Source: Homoserinimonas sp. OAct 916 (lineage in GTDB: Bacteria; Actinomycetota; Actinomycetes; Actinomycetales; Microbacteriaceae). Taken from it: a stretch of DNA of 64,000 nt. The stretch lies in contig NZ_QJHB01000001.1 of the NCBI RefSeq assembly GCF_003260275.1, positions 1 through 64,000 of the forward strand, written 5' to 3'. This document shows positions 53,656-63,400 of this stretch, piece by piece. A model generated the notes under the pieces. The model saw only the letters and a list, made by a program, of their open reading frames with translations, was not told where the DNA came from and made no database searches. Position 1 is the stretch's first letter. The number at the start of each line of letters is the position of its first letter. The translations under genes and the position numbers were made by a program.

Positions 53656-53714
53656 GACCGGGCACCCCCTTCACCCGAGTCATCACAGAGTTGATGGTCT
53701 GATGACGTCTGCAG

Positions 53715-53763
53715 GACAGCCGACCGGGCGGGTCTGGTCTCGGCCTCCACTCGATCGGCTGTC
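53715..53763 (-). promoter_or_regulatory. hairpin between binding-protein and ATPase genes
   Basis: GACAGCCGA (53715-53723) and TCGGCTGTC (53755-53763) form a perfect 9-bp stem with a 31-base loop, right after the binding-protein stop. Such intercistronic stems commonly protect upstream mRNA or partly stop transcription so that binding protein is made in excess over membrane parts. That role is inferred. Confidence 0.45.
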
Positions 53764-53770
53764 ATTGCGA

Positions 53771-54880
53771 TCACTTGATTCCGGCCGCCGTGCACGCTGC
53801 TGCGTATTCCGGGGTGCAGATCTGCGCGACGGTGTAGAAGCCGTCCTTCACGACCGTGTCCATGATGTTCTTCACCGTGACCACAACCGGCACCAACAAG
53901 GTTGTCGGTACACCGTCGGTTGCGCCGCTGGTCCCTGTGAGCGTTACGCCGTTGACCACGTCTACGGCCAGTTGGGCCGCCGTCTCAGCCTCTTGCTTCA
54001 ACGCCTTGTAGATCGTCATGTACTGGTCTCCGCTCACGATGCGCTGGATTCCGGCGAGTTCGGCGTCTTGACCGGTCACTGGCGGGATGGGGTTGACCCC
54101 CGCCGCCTTCATGGCCGCTATGGCTCCACCCGCTGTGCCGTCGTTCGCCGCGTAGACACCATCGATCTGTCCGCTGAATTTGGTGACCTGGCCAGCCATC
54201 CACTGCTGTGCCTGGTCGGGGCTCCAATCAGGGGTGTCGAACTCGGCAAGGATCTTGAGCCCGCTCTTGTCGAACACGCTGTGCGCACCCTTTTTGAACA
54301 ACACCGCATTGTTGTCGGTCGGTGACCCGTTGATCATGATGATGTTGCCGGTGTCCTTACCGTCTTCCTTCAACTTGGCATCGAGGGCGGTCGCCTGCAG
54401 CACTCCGACCTTCTCGTTGTCGAATGACAGGTAGAAGGCGATTTTGTTGCTGTTGATCAGCCGGTCGTAGGAGATCACCGGCACGTTTTGGGCGGTGGCC
54501 TCTTCAACGATGCTGGCGGCGGCTGACGAATCGACCGGGTCGAGCACCATCACCTTGACGCCCTGGGTCAGGGCAGATTCGGCCTGTTGCTGCTGTTTGG
54601 CCGCATCCTGATCCGCGTTGGAATAGACGACGGTGCAATCCGGGCACAGCTCTTTGACCTTTTGTTCGAACAATGGGCGGTCATAGGCCTCGTATCGGGT
54701 GGTCTTCGACTCCGGCAGGAGCAACGCGATCTTGGCGCTACTGGATGCCGGCGCCTGGCTGGCCCCTGAGCTCGCCGGATTCTCCGCGGGGGTGCTGTTT
54801 CCCGAGCATGCCGTGAGGGTTCCGGCTGTCAGCAGAACTGCCGCGATTGCGGTGACAGTTCTGAGTGCAGTGATCTTCAT
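53771..54880 (-). CDS. sugar-binding lipoprotein (XylF type)
   Basis: A 369-residue extracytoplasmic binding protein, lipid-anchored at Cys25 of LTAC. Type I periplasmic fold similar to xylose-binding XylF: KIALLLPESKTTRYEAYDRPLFEQKVKEL, VPVISYDRLINSN, the hinge IDGVYAANDGTAGGAIAAMKAAG and PPVTGQDAELAGIQRI. The order binding protein - ATPase - permease matches actinobacterial xylose-type importers. D-xylose is the best guess, not proven; no xylose isomerase or kinase is nearby. ATG 54880 follows GGAAGG; the open frame begins five codons earlier. Confidence 0.85.
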   Translation of the reverse strand: MKITALRTVTAIAAVLLTAGTLTACSGNSTPAENPASSGASQAPASSSAKIALLLPESKTTRYEAYDRPLFEQKVKELCPDCTVVYSNADQDAAKQQQQAESALTQGVKVMVLDPVDSSAAASIVEEATAQNVPVISYDRLINSNKIAFYLSFDNEKVGVLQATALDAKLKEDGKDTGNIIMINGSPTDNNAVLFKKGAHSVFDKSGLKILAEFDTPDWSPDQAQQWMAGQVTKFSGQIDGVYAANDGTAGGAIAAMKAAGVNPIPPVTGQDAELAGIQRIVSGDQYMTIYKALKQEAETAAQLAVDVVNGVTLTGTSGATDGVPTTLLVPVVVTVKNIMDTVVKDGFYTVAQICTPEYAAACTAAGIK

Positions 54881-54900
54881 TCGCTGGCCTTCCAATAGCG

Positions 54901-54917
54901 GTCGCCCATTCGGCGAC
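54901..54917 (-). promoter_or_regulatory. inverted repeat in the promoter region of the sugar transporter
   Basis: GTCGCC-CATTC-GGCGAC is a perfect 6-bp inverted repeat just upstream of the binding-protein gene. On the minus strand it lies between TTAAGT (54915-54920) and CTATTG (54892-54897), which are 17 bases apart and may be the promoter. It could be an operator for a sugar-responsive repressor. Confidence 0.35.
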
Positions 54918-55029
54918 TTAACCCGAGCCTGTCACCGTCGTTCGGTCTCGCCAAGGTGTTGGGGTCAGCAATGTTGCAGGCCGGTGACTGACCGCGCCCC
55001 TCGGACTGACCACAGATTCCCTGCGCCGT

Positions 55030-55656
55030 TCAGCCGCCGATTTTTGGAATCACGAACTCCACCCATTGTTCGCCGATGGCGATTCGAGTGCCGGATTCGA
55101 TCAGGTACCGCCGTCCCGGCTCCAGCCGACGCTGATAACCGCCCGGCTCGACCCGCATCGAGCCGTTGGCGGAATAGCGGTCGGAGACCCACAAACGGCC
55201 TTCCATCATGCCGATCTCGAGGTGCGTCTTCGAGACAGAGCGTCCTTCGTCGGTGATGGGGATCAACGTGGAAATCTCCTCGCCGGGTTGCGCCACCGGG
55301 TTGCGTCCGATCAGCCCGGGCCCCGAGATCGCTGCAGTCTCCCCGGTGCTGAAACGTACCAGATACGCCGGCGGTACCGCGGGTGGTTGAATCCGCGCCT
55401 GCTCCGGCACGTCTTCGACATCGGCGACTGTCCTGGGCTCATCCGCAGCAGCTGAGGGCTCATCCGCGTAAGCCATGGGCTTGTTTCTGGGTGCCGCGGG
55501 TGCCGCGGGTGCGGCAACGGCAATCGGGACGACAACAGAGGTGTCGGACGCGCGCTGGTCGACGAGCGGTCGCGGCACTGCCGACACGGAGCTTCCGCAC
55601 TCGCCGCAGAACAGTGCTCCCTGGGGGAGCTCGCTTCCACAAACTGCGCAATTCAC
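55030..55656 (-). CDS. zinc-ribbon FHA domain protein
   Basis: A 208-residue cytoplasmic protein. An N-terminal zinc ribbon (CAVCG at 3-7 and CGECG near 17-21) is followed by an Ala/Pro-rich linker, then an FHA domain from about 100: ISGPGLIGRNPVA (phosphopeptide-binding Arg), the conserved Ser in GRSVSKTHLEIG and SANGSMRV. FHA domains bind phosphothreonine proteins, so it probably reads a Ser/Thr kinase signal; no kinase is in the window. GTG 55656 overlaps the transglutaminase-like stop (GTGA), with AAGGGG upstream. Last gene of the surface-protein unit. Confidence 0.87.
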   Translation of the reverse strand: MNCAVCGSELPQGALFCGECGSSVSAVPRPLVDQRASDTSVVVPIAVAAPAAPAAPRNKPMAYADEPSAAADEPRTVADVEDVPEQARIQPPAVPPAYLVRFSTGETAAISGPGLIGRNPVAQPGEEISTLIPITDEGRSVSKTHLEIGMMEGRLWVSDRYSANGSMRVEPGGYQRRLEPGRRYLIESGTRIAIGEQWVEFVIPKIGG

Positions 55657-58044
55657 TTGTCTCGCCCCTTTCGCAACCCATGATATCGGTCGAATGAGCG
55701 CACGGAGATGAGCGCTTTGAGTCGTTCCCAACGGCCCTTGCCCACCCCCAGGGATTCACGCAGGTCGCGCACGGAAGCCCACACCCGGTCGGCATCCGCC
55801 GCGTTGGACTCAATCGGTGAGAACATCGCTCGGTCGGTGACAGACGCCAGCACCAGGGGCCGCATCCCGCCGACGGTCTGAGCCACTTCGCTGCGGGTGG
55901 CAGACTCCGGTGTCAGATATCCGTGATCGCGAACATTGTCCTCGAACTCCTGCCAGCCGCCGCTGATGCGTCGAAGTGGATCACCGGGTGCCGCGCGCAG
56001 ACGCCGACGCCGCCACTTTGCGGCGATGATCAGCAGGAACGGGCTCAGTACCACCAGGATGCCAGCGGCAGTCCAGCCGGCAATCACCGCTATTCGCAGC
56101 AGCAGGGCCATCCACGGGTCGGATGCGGCGTCATCCTCCTCCTGCTCGCTCTCCAGGGATGCAGCACTCTCCTGTTGCTGCGGATCGGCCACGGGCGGTT
56201 GTACCGCGGACTCCGGCCGAGCCACGACAGTGGGATCCTCGGGCAGTTTGGGGGGCACCGGCCTGATCGGCGGGGTGGGGTCGAAACTCAGCCAGCCATC
56301 GGTTGCCGTCTGCACCTCGACCCACGCCGACACATCGCCGCCGAGGATCGTGGTGCTGTCCTCACCCGGTTGGGGCTGGCCGGGCACGAAGCCCATGATC
56401 ACCCGGGCAGGGAATCCCAACTGCCTGGCCATCAATGCCGCTGTGACGGCGTATTGTTCCTGGTCGCCGACCATGGGTTTCTCGGTCAACAACTGGGTGA
56501 TTCGATCGCTGGCGTGCCCCGACCGGCTCTCGGGCTCGTCCGGGCTGATGCCGTGGCTGACGTAGCCCTGTAGTTTGAGCGTGCTGATCGCCTGGACCAG
56601 ACGAACACCGGGAGGGTCCGAGACCGGCGCGAACAGGTTGAGGGTGTTCGCCAATTCGTCGGGCAGAACAGGGATCGGTGGAAGTGACGCCGGCCCGGGC
56701 AGACTGGTCGCCAGCAGGTCAAGACTGGCCAGGGGTTTTGCGATGCTCGTCAGGCGGTAACCGTCTCCTGCGTGCAGCGACAGTGTGACTGCGCCGGTGC
56801 CGGTCGCATTGTTGTAGAAGAAGTTGTCGGCCAGCTCGGCAGCACGGCCCCCGGTGAAAGTGATCTCTTCCAACTGGCCGGAGCCGGGGGCCCACACTCC
56901 GGAATACTCCTCGACCTCGACGGTGAGGTCTAACAGGTGACCGCCGGCCCCGCTCTGGTCCAACCGATAGGGCATGCGGGTGAACGATCCGGCTTCGCTC
57001 GTGACGGTATCGCTTCCGACCGAATAGACCACGCCGTCGTACGTGTCCATGGTTGCGAGTTCCAGGCGCTGCCCGGCTGGCATCCCGTGAATGGTGAACA
57101 TGGGGGTGTCAGCGGCCTCTGGCTGCAGGTAGCGGCGAAACCCGGCAAGCGGGCTGATCTGGTCCCGGGGGTCGAACGGTTGGATCACGTTGCTGCGGAG
57201 AACTTCCCGGTCATTCACCAGCGGATAGCCCGCAGTGGCCGTGGCTCCACCCGCGGCGGCCAGGGCGAGGATGATTCCGGCGGCGAGGAAGCCGCGCACT
57301 GACGCACGCCTCGCCTCACCCGACGAGGAGGCAGCACCTTCCTGGTCCAGCGACATTCTCTTGATCGCCGCGGTCCTCCGATCCCAGCGCAGCCAGACCA
57401 CCCAGCCGATGGTGACGCTCAACATGGCCAGGCCCCGCTCCACCGGGTAGGCGGGATCCTCAGGGCCGAAGGCCACACCCACCCAGAACACCACCACCGG
57501 GAGAATCGCCCCGAAAGCCGGCCGAAACGCCCGGAGAACGATGGAGAGGCTGGACACCGTTCCCAGCAGCAACAACACGAACACCGGCACCAGGAGGGTC
57601 TGATAGGAACCCACCGGGAGGGTGATGGTCAGCAGTTGTTTCCACGCCAGGGCGCTTGCTGCGAGCAGTTCCCGCATTCCGGCCAGTGTCGGCAACACCC
57701 CCCCAGCCGGTTCGATCCGGGATGGCCAGTGCGACACCCAGTAGCAGGAACGCAGCCAGGGTGGCCCCGGCGACCGCGATGCTCGGCCAGCGAAAATAGC
57801 TGCCGACAATTGCAATCGCCACCCCGACCGTGACGGTGACCACGGCGAGAAGGATGAAGCGGGGGCTCTGGTAGATCGGCCACCAGGTGAGGCAGACCAC
57901 CGCCATTGCGGCGAACAAGAAAAAAGAGTTCCCGGCGTAGGACCGGAATGTGGGCCGTGGTCGGACCCGTGCCGCCCGGGAAAGTCGCCGCGTCCTCGGC
58001 ACCTTTTCGTCGACCGCCGGGGGCAGCACCTGCTCGGCAATCAT
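55653..58044 (-). CDS. transglutaminase-like (TgpA/DUF3488-type) membrane protein, frameshifted
   Basis: Large multi-helix membrane protein with a transglutaminase-like extracytoplasmic domain. The correct N-terminus reads from ATG 58044 (MIAEQVLPPAVDEKVPRTRR, overlapping the DUF58 stop by ATGA) through membrane segments to AIPDRTGW. The remainder (MRELLAASALAWKQLL to the end) is in another frame. The change occurs at seven Gs (57698-57704); removing one G joins both parts into a single protein of about 796 residues. In the domain near the C-terminus the Cys is Gln (GDQEQYAVTAALMARQLGFPAR) and the His is Ser (DVSAWVEV), though FDPTP keeps the Asp, so it is probably not a catalyst. May be a sequencing error or a true frameshift. 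Confidence 0.8.
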
Positions 58045-59495
58045 GTCGATGCCGATCGGGCAAGACTCTTCTTCAGGTCGTCCAGATAGCCGATGGTCAG
58101 AACCGTCAATTCGGTGATCCGCCTGAGACGGGGGGCGGATTCGATGTCACATACCACCGCGACCACGGACACCCCCACCGGAAAGGTCACCGATGCGGCT
58201 CGCAGCTGGGTCGGGGTTACCGTGGAGCCGCAGACCAGGAAAACGACCGAGATTCCCGATACGTCGTCGGCCGACACCCGGGCCAGGTCGATCACGCTCA
58301 GCGCTGTCGGCGAAAGCTCGAGGCGGCACAGGTCGTCCAGCAGGCGGGGCCGGGAAAGCGTGTCGAGTTTTTTGACGGCAAGCAGTCGACGCTTTGCGAA
58401 CTCGGGGGTGCTCTCGCTGGCGACCACGGAGACCGTGCGGGCATCGCGGATCGCGCGCACCCCGAGCGACCCGGCGACGCTGACGGCAAGTTCGAACTCG
58501 GCATCGCTGGCGTAGTCGGCCGAGGCGAGGCTGAGCGCCACCATGAGGTGGCTGCGCTTGGTCTGCTCGAATTCACGCACCATGTGCACGCCGGTCTTCG
58601 CGGTGCTCTTCCAGTGAATGTAGCGTCGTTCATCCCCGGGGACGTATTCGCGCAGTGCATGGAAGGCCACATCGCTGGATGTCAGCTCCCTGGACGGGTT
58701 GCCTTCGAGGTCACGAAAGAAGCCCGTACTGGTCGAGGGAATGGAAATGGTCTTGGGATGGACGAACAGTTCAACGGTCTTCTCCCAGATGTACTCGCGC
58801 CTGACCAGCCCGATCGGGTCCTGGCGGACCGTGCGAACGGGGCCGACTTCGATCACCCCTCGTCGCGTTGTCGGCACGAAGAACCTGTCGTCGAACCGAG
58901 CGCCAGCCGCAAGGGACGGAACGTTGAAGATGATCAGTCCGTCAGCGACCGGTACCTCGACCGACATCGACAGCAACCGCCTGCCCGTCGGGTTGAGCGC
59001 GATGATCCACCCGGAAGCCTTCTCCCCCGCTGTGACCCGGTTGACAGGCATCTCCAGATGCACAACTTGCCGTTGCCTCCCGATGATCCAGGCCGCGGCA
59101 CAGGCGGCGATGAGCAGGCAGGCCCAGGAGATGGCCACCATTTCCACCCAACCGAGACGATAGCCGAAGACCAGCCCGGCGAACACGGTGCCCGCGATGC
59201 ACCAGCCGAGTACGGTGACGACCGATCCGAGCTGTACGGCCACGGCCACGAGGGAGGTACGGGCCCGACGCACGTTTCTGACTATCCAGACGATCATGTC
59301 TGCCAGAAGACCCTCCCGGTCCCCGACGATCTTGCTGCGTGCGTTCGTGAAGCCGGCACCGCTCAGGTAGAGCGAATCTCCGCGGGTCGCCTGCGATGTC
59401 GCCTCCCCCCTCGTGAGCGCGCGCCGACCACGGATTCCCGACCGGGGTCGGGAATCCGTTTCCGGCCTGACGGCGCCCCCGCTGGTTCGAGTCAC
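58041..59495 (-). CDS. DUF58 domain protein
   Basis: A 484-residue membrane-anchored protein: two helices near 80-125, a beta-rich middle, and the DUF58 motif REYVPGDERRYIHWKSTAKTG (about 290-310), followed by a von Willebrand-like region. DUF58 proteins act with MoxR ATPases and transglutaminase-like proteins, probably in assembling or maturing surface complexes; the mechanism is unknown. GTG 59495 overlaps the MoxR stop (GTGA), and the end overlaps the transglutaminase-like start (ATGA). Confidence 0.88.
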   Translation of the reverse strand: MTRTSGGAVRPETDSRPRSGIRGRRALTRGEATSQATRGDSLYLSGAGFTNARSKIVGDREGLLADMIVWIVRNVRRARTSLVAVAVQLGSVVTVLGWCIAGTVFAGLVFGYRLGWVEMVAISWACLLIAACAAAWIIGRQRQVVHLEMPVNRVTAGEKASGWIIALNPTGRRLLSMSVEVPVADGLIIFNVPSLAAGARFDDRFFVPTTRRGVIEVGPVRTVRQDPIGLVRREYIWEKTVELFVHPKTISIPSTSTGFFRDLEGNPSRELTSSDVAFHALREYVPGDERRYIHWKSTAKTGVHMVREFEQTKRSHLMVALSLASADYASDAEFELAVSVAGSLGVRAIRDARTVSVVASESTPEFAKRRLLAVKKLDTLSRPRLLDDLCRLELSPTALSVIDLARVSADDVSGISVVFLVCGSTVTPTQLRAASVTFPVGVSVVAVVCDIESAPRLRRITELTVLTIGYLDDLKKSLARSAST

Positions 59496-60490
59496 ACGTC
59501 TCGCCGATCGCTGGGCGGCGGTGTCTCGATCAGGATCTGGGCGATGACGCTGGAGGAACTCACCCCGTCGAACTCTGCTTCTGGGTCGAGCAGGAGCCGA
59601 TGGGACAGCACCGGTTCCGCCAGCGACTTCACGTCGTCTGGAATGACGTAATGCCTCCCGGTTGCCGCGGCCAGGGTCTTCGCCGCCCGGATCAGGGCGA
59701 GCCCTCCGCGCACACTCGCCCCCAGCCGCACCTCCTGGGCCGACCGGGATGCCTCGATCAACCGGGAGACGTAGTCATTGATCGTCGCGTCCACGTGCAC
59801 CGTCCGCGCCAACGTTCCCATCTCGGTGATGACGTCTGCCGGTACGATCGCGGGGACAATGACGTCGTGGGCCCGCTCCCCCGAGCCCTCCAGGATCCGA
59901 ATCATCGACGACCGGTCGGGGTATCCGATCGATGCCTTCAACAGGAACCTGTCCAATTGGGCCTCGGGGAGCCGATAGGTTCCGGCCTGCTCGATCGGGT
60001 TCTGGGTGGCGATCACCATGAACGGTTCACCGACGTCGTGGGTGACGCCATCGACGGTCACCCGGCCTTCCTCCATGACTTCCAGCAGTGCCGACTGGGT
60101 CTTCGGGCTGGCACGGTTGATCTCATCAGCGAGCACGATGTTGGCGAAGATCGGGCCCTGGTGAAAGTCGAAGGAGCCCGAGCGCTGGTCGTAGATGCTG
60201 ACCCCGGTGATGTCTCCGGGCAGAAGATCCGGGGTGAACTGCACACGATTGCTCGTGCCCTTCACGCTCTGCGCGATGGCGCGCGCCAAGGAGGTCTTCC
60301 CCGTGCCCGGGAAGTCTTCGAGCAACAGGTGCCCCGAACTCAGCAGGGTGGTGAAGGCCAACCGGATGACGTGGTTCTTGCCGAGCAGGACCTGTTCGAC
60401 GTTGGCGACCAAGCGGTCGAAGATATCGGCGAACCAGGATGCTTGCTCCGGCGTCATCGTCATTGCTGTGCTTCTTCCTTGTTCGCTCAT
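59492..60490 (-). CDS. MoxR family AAA+ ATPase
   Basis: A 332-residue AAA+ chaperone-like ATPase. Walker A DFPGTGKTS (59-67), Walker B IVLADEINRASPKTQSALLE, sensor 1 VIATQNPIEQAGTYRLPEAQLDRFL and the C-terminal lid. MoxR proteins help activate or insert metal-, vWA- or DUF58-type partners; here the partners would be the DUF58 and transglutaminase-like proteins. ATG 60490 overlaps the surface-protein stop by ATGA. Confidence 0.92.
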   Translation of the reverse strand: MSEQGRSTAMTMTPEQASWFADIFDRLVANVEQVLLGKNHVIRLAFTTLLSSGHLLLEDFPGTGKTSLARAIAQSVKGTSNRVQFTPDLLPGDITGVSIYDQRSGSFDFHQGPIFANIVLADEINRASPKTQSALLEVMEEGRVTVDGVTHDVGEPFMVIATQNPIEQAGTYRLPEAQLDRFLLKASIGYPDRSSMIRILEGSGERAHDVIVPAIVPADVITEMGTLARTVHVDATINDYVSRLIEASRSAQEVRLGASVRGGLALIRAAKTLAAATGRHYVIPDDVKSLAEPVLSHRLLLDPEAEFDGVSSSSVIAQILIETPPPSDRRDV

Positions 60491-63400
60491 TGGGCAAATC
60501 TTCTGGTCAACGTCTTGTCGCCTGTGGTCACGGCCATCTCGAGCCAGGCGCGCGACCCCTCGGGAATGGCCCCGATGGTGCAGGTGCCATTTCCGGCACC
60601 GCCGGGAACCGGTTCGCCAGCGACCGTCGCCTGGCAGCTGAAACTGGTGGGCAGGCCGTTGTTCGACGCCGCTCCGGTCCAGGAGAACCTGCCGTCGCCG
60701 ACCACCGGTACCGGTGGGGTCGTCGGCGGCGGATCGATCGGGTCGCCGGGATCGACCGGATCCGGATCCGTCGCGGTGGTCCGTGTCCAGTCATACCTGA
60801 GCCCGGTGAGCTTCAGGGAGACGGCCGGCTCCGAGGATGTCACTGTGGCCGAGAACGGGCCGCAACCCCACGCCTTGCAGGACGCAACCTGAACGCTCCA
60901 GGCCGTGCCGTACGCGAGAAGTCCGTCAGGAAGGCTGCCCGCCTTCTGGAAGATCTGGCGCACGAAGCCCGAGCCGGAGAAGGTCACCTCGGGAGTGACC
61001 ACCTTCCCCGCCTGGTCAACGGCCCGAACCTTGTACGTCGGGTTGCTCGGTGAGACGCTCACGACGTAGGGCTCGTGGGCCGAGTGCTCATCATCGACCC
61101 ATCTCATCTCGATCGCAGCGCTCGCCCGCTCCGGGGCGGGCCTGACTGTGACCTGCGCGACGTTGGTGGCGGTGCATCCCGACCTGTTGTAGCCCCAGAC
61201 GACGAAACTGTAGTTCTTGTCCACCGTCTTCAGGTCGGTGAACAAAGCGGACCGGCTGTTCGCGGGCACGGCGAGGAGTTGGCCGCCGGTCGGTTCGCTG
61301 ACCACACCGGGCGCCGGGTTGGAGACCGAGCAGGCCTGCGCGCCCGACGGCACCTGGTCGCCGGGCAGCAACTGGGCGAAGTAGCCGAGCAACTCATCCC
61401 CGTTGGGGTTGAATGCGTTCCAGGTCAGGGTGACGGTCGCCGTATCGCTGTCGGTGCTGTTGACCTCCAGCGCGCCGGCCTTGGGCGGCCCGTACGGCGT
61501 TCCGGACGTGGTCGCGTACTGCCAGACTGCCAGCGTCGGGAATGCCTGGTTGCGAGCGCTCACCGTCACGTCCAGCGGCACGCCGTTGACGAACGATGCC
61601 ACATCCACGAAGTCGATCGAGAAGTCGAAACCGCCTGCCGCGGGGACCGTTTTCCGGGAACCGCCGACGGTGACGATATAGCTGTCGATTCTGCTTGCCG
61701 CCTCCGGTTCTGGTGGTGCCCCCCACCGCACCCGCAAACCCTGGTCGAGCGGTGTCGTGTGCAGGTTCACGGGCGGTTGCGGCACGATGTCGCTCCAGAC
61801 GGGCTGGCCGAATGTGACCGGGTCAGACTCACCGATCCCGTTCACGGCCCGCACCTGAACCCGCACCCTGTTCGACGATCCGTTGCCAGGGGTCTCCAGC
61901 GTGCAGGTCGTTGACGTGCACACCGTGGTCTGAAACAGCTCACCGTTGTCTCGGGTCAGCGACACGCTGTAACCGGTGATCGTCGAGTTGTTGAACGCAC
62001 CGGGTGCCCAGCTGAGCACGATGGATCGATTGCCGAAACTCAACACCTCCAGGTTGTTGACCGCGGCCGGTCGGTCTTGAACGGAGACGGTCACGGTACC
62101 CCAGACGAAGCGGTCCGGGCTGCCGGTGGCATCCATGACCTGGTATTGCAGGGTGGTGTCGACCGGCGCTGTGCCGTTCGCGGCGGTGATCGACAGCGTG
62201 GAGCGATCGCCGGACGGTGTGATCGTCAACCCTTCGGGCAGCGTACCGCCGTCCAGGCCGCGCACGGCGACAACCTGCAATGGAACACCCGGGAACGGAT
62301 TCGTGGTCTCATCGTTGGTCAGGACGTCGACCGAGATCGAACTGCCACGGGGGACAACGACACGATCGGATGCGGGAACGGCGAGCGGACGGGTGGAGGA
62401 GACCACCTTCAGATCGATTCTTCCGCCCTGACCGTCGCTGTCCTTGTCCCTCACCCCGACGGTGATCGCCGTGGTCGCCCCGCGCACAGCGGAATCGGAA
62501 GCGCGGATAGTGAGTCTGGGTCCCTCCAGCCGGTAGCTGAAGTCGACCGGCTGCGGTTCGACGATCGAGTAGACGATATCGGGCAGATCGTTCAGGTATG
62601 GATAGGTGGTCAGTTTGACCAGGTCGATGGTCTTCTCCTGCCCGGGCTCGAACTCCAGTGCTGCACCGGTGAAGACCGGTGGCTGGTTCGTGCGCGGGGT
62701 GACCGTGATCGGCAGGACAAGCGTCGCCCGGCGGCCGGCGGGGTCAGTCGGGGAGGTTCCGTCGGTCACCTCGAAGGCGATGGACGCCGGGCCGAAATAG
62801 CCCTCGGCACCGGTGAAGACCAGGGTGCTCTCATTGGCAACCAGTGGGTCGCCGTTTGAGTTGGTGGCCTGCACCGTGTTCTCGTTCACCAATCTGACGG
62901 GCCTGCCATAGGCGGCGACCACGTATTGGTTCAGGTCGATGGTCAGTTGGGCGTCGCTGGCAATGGTGAGCGTGCCCACACCCCGGCGTAGTTGCGGCAG
63001 CGCATCGGTGGAACCGGGCACCCGGATGAATGCGTATGACACGATCTCTGCATCCTGCGGATGGGTGACCTGGAAGGGGATGATCTGCCCTGCGTCCTCG
63101 ACCTGCACGGTGACGATGTTGTTCGGCATCACCGTGGCGGTGGTCGGGAAACCGGGCACCAGTTCGAGGAGCAGATCACTCACATTGCCGTCGGCGAAAA
63201 AGACGTTGCTCAACACGTTCACGTCTACCCGGGAACGGCCCAACACATCGGACAGGCTCAATTGGGTGTCGCTGGCGATCGGCCACGAGAGTGGTGCATC
63301 CTTCTTGACGATCACAGTCAGGAAGTTGGAGCTCGTCCCACCACGGGAATTCTGGATCTCGTAGATGAAGCTGTATCGTCCCTCGACCGCCGGTGACTGC

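Noticed and set aside
57700-57730. tRNA-like GGTTCGATCC stretch
   Set aside because: Lies within a coding gene and has no acceptor or anticodon stems around it.
57705-58040. N-terminal part of the longest frame of the transglutaminase-like gene (starting 58040)
   Set aside because: Its residues are Arg/Ser/Pro-rich and unlike a membrane protein, while the neighbouring frame from ATG 58044 gives proper membrane helices and the ATGA overlap. The frame is a product of the G-run shift.
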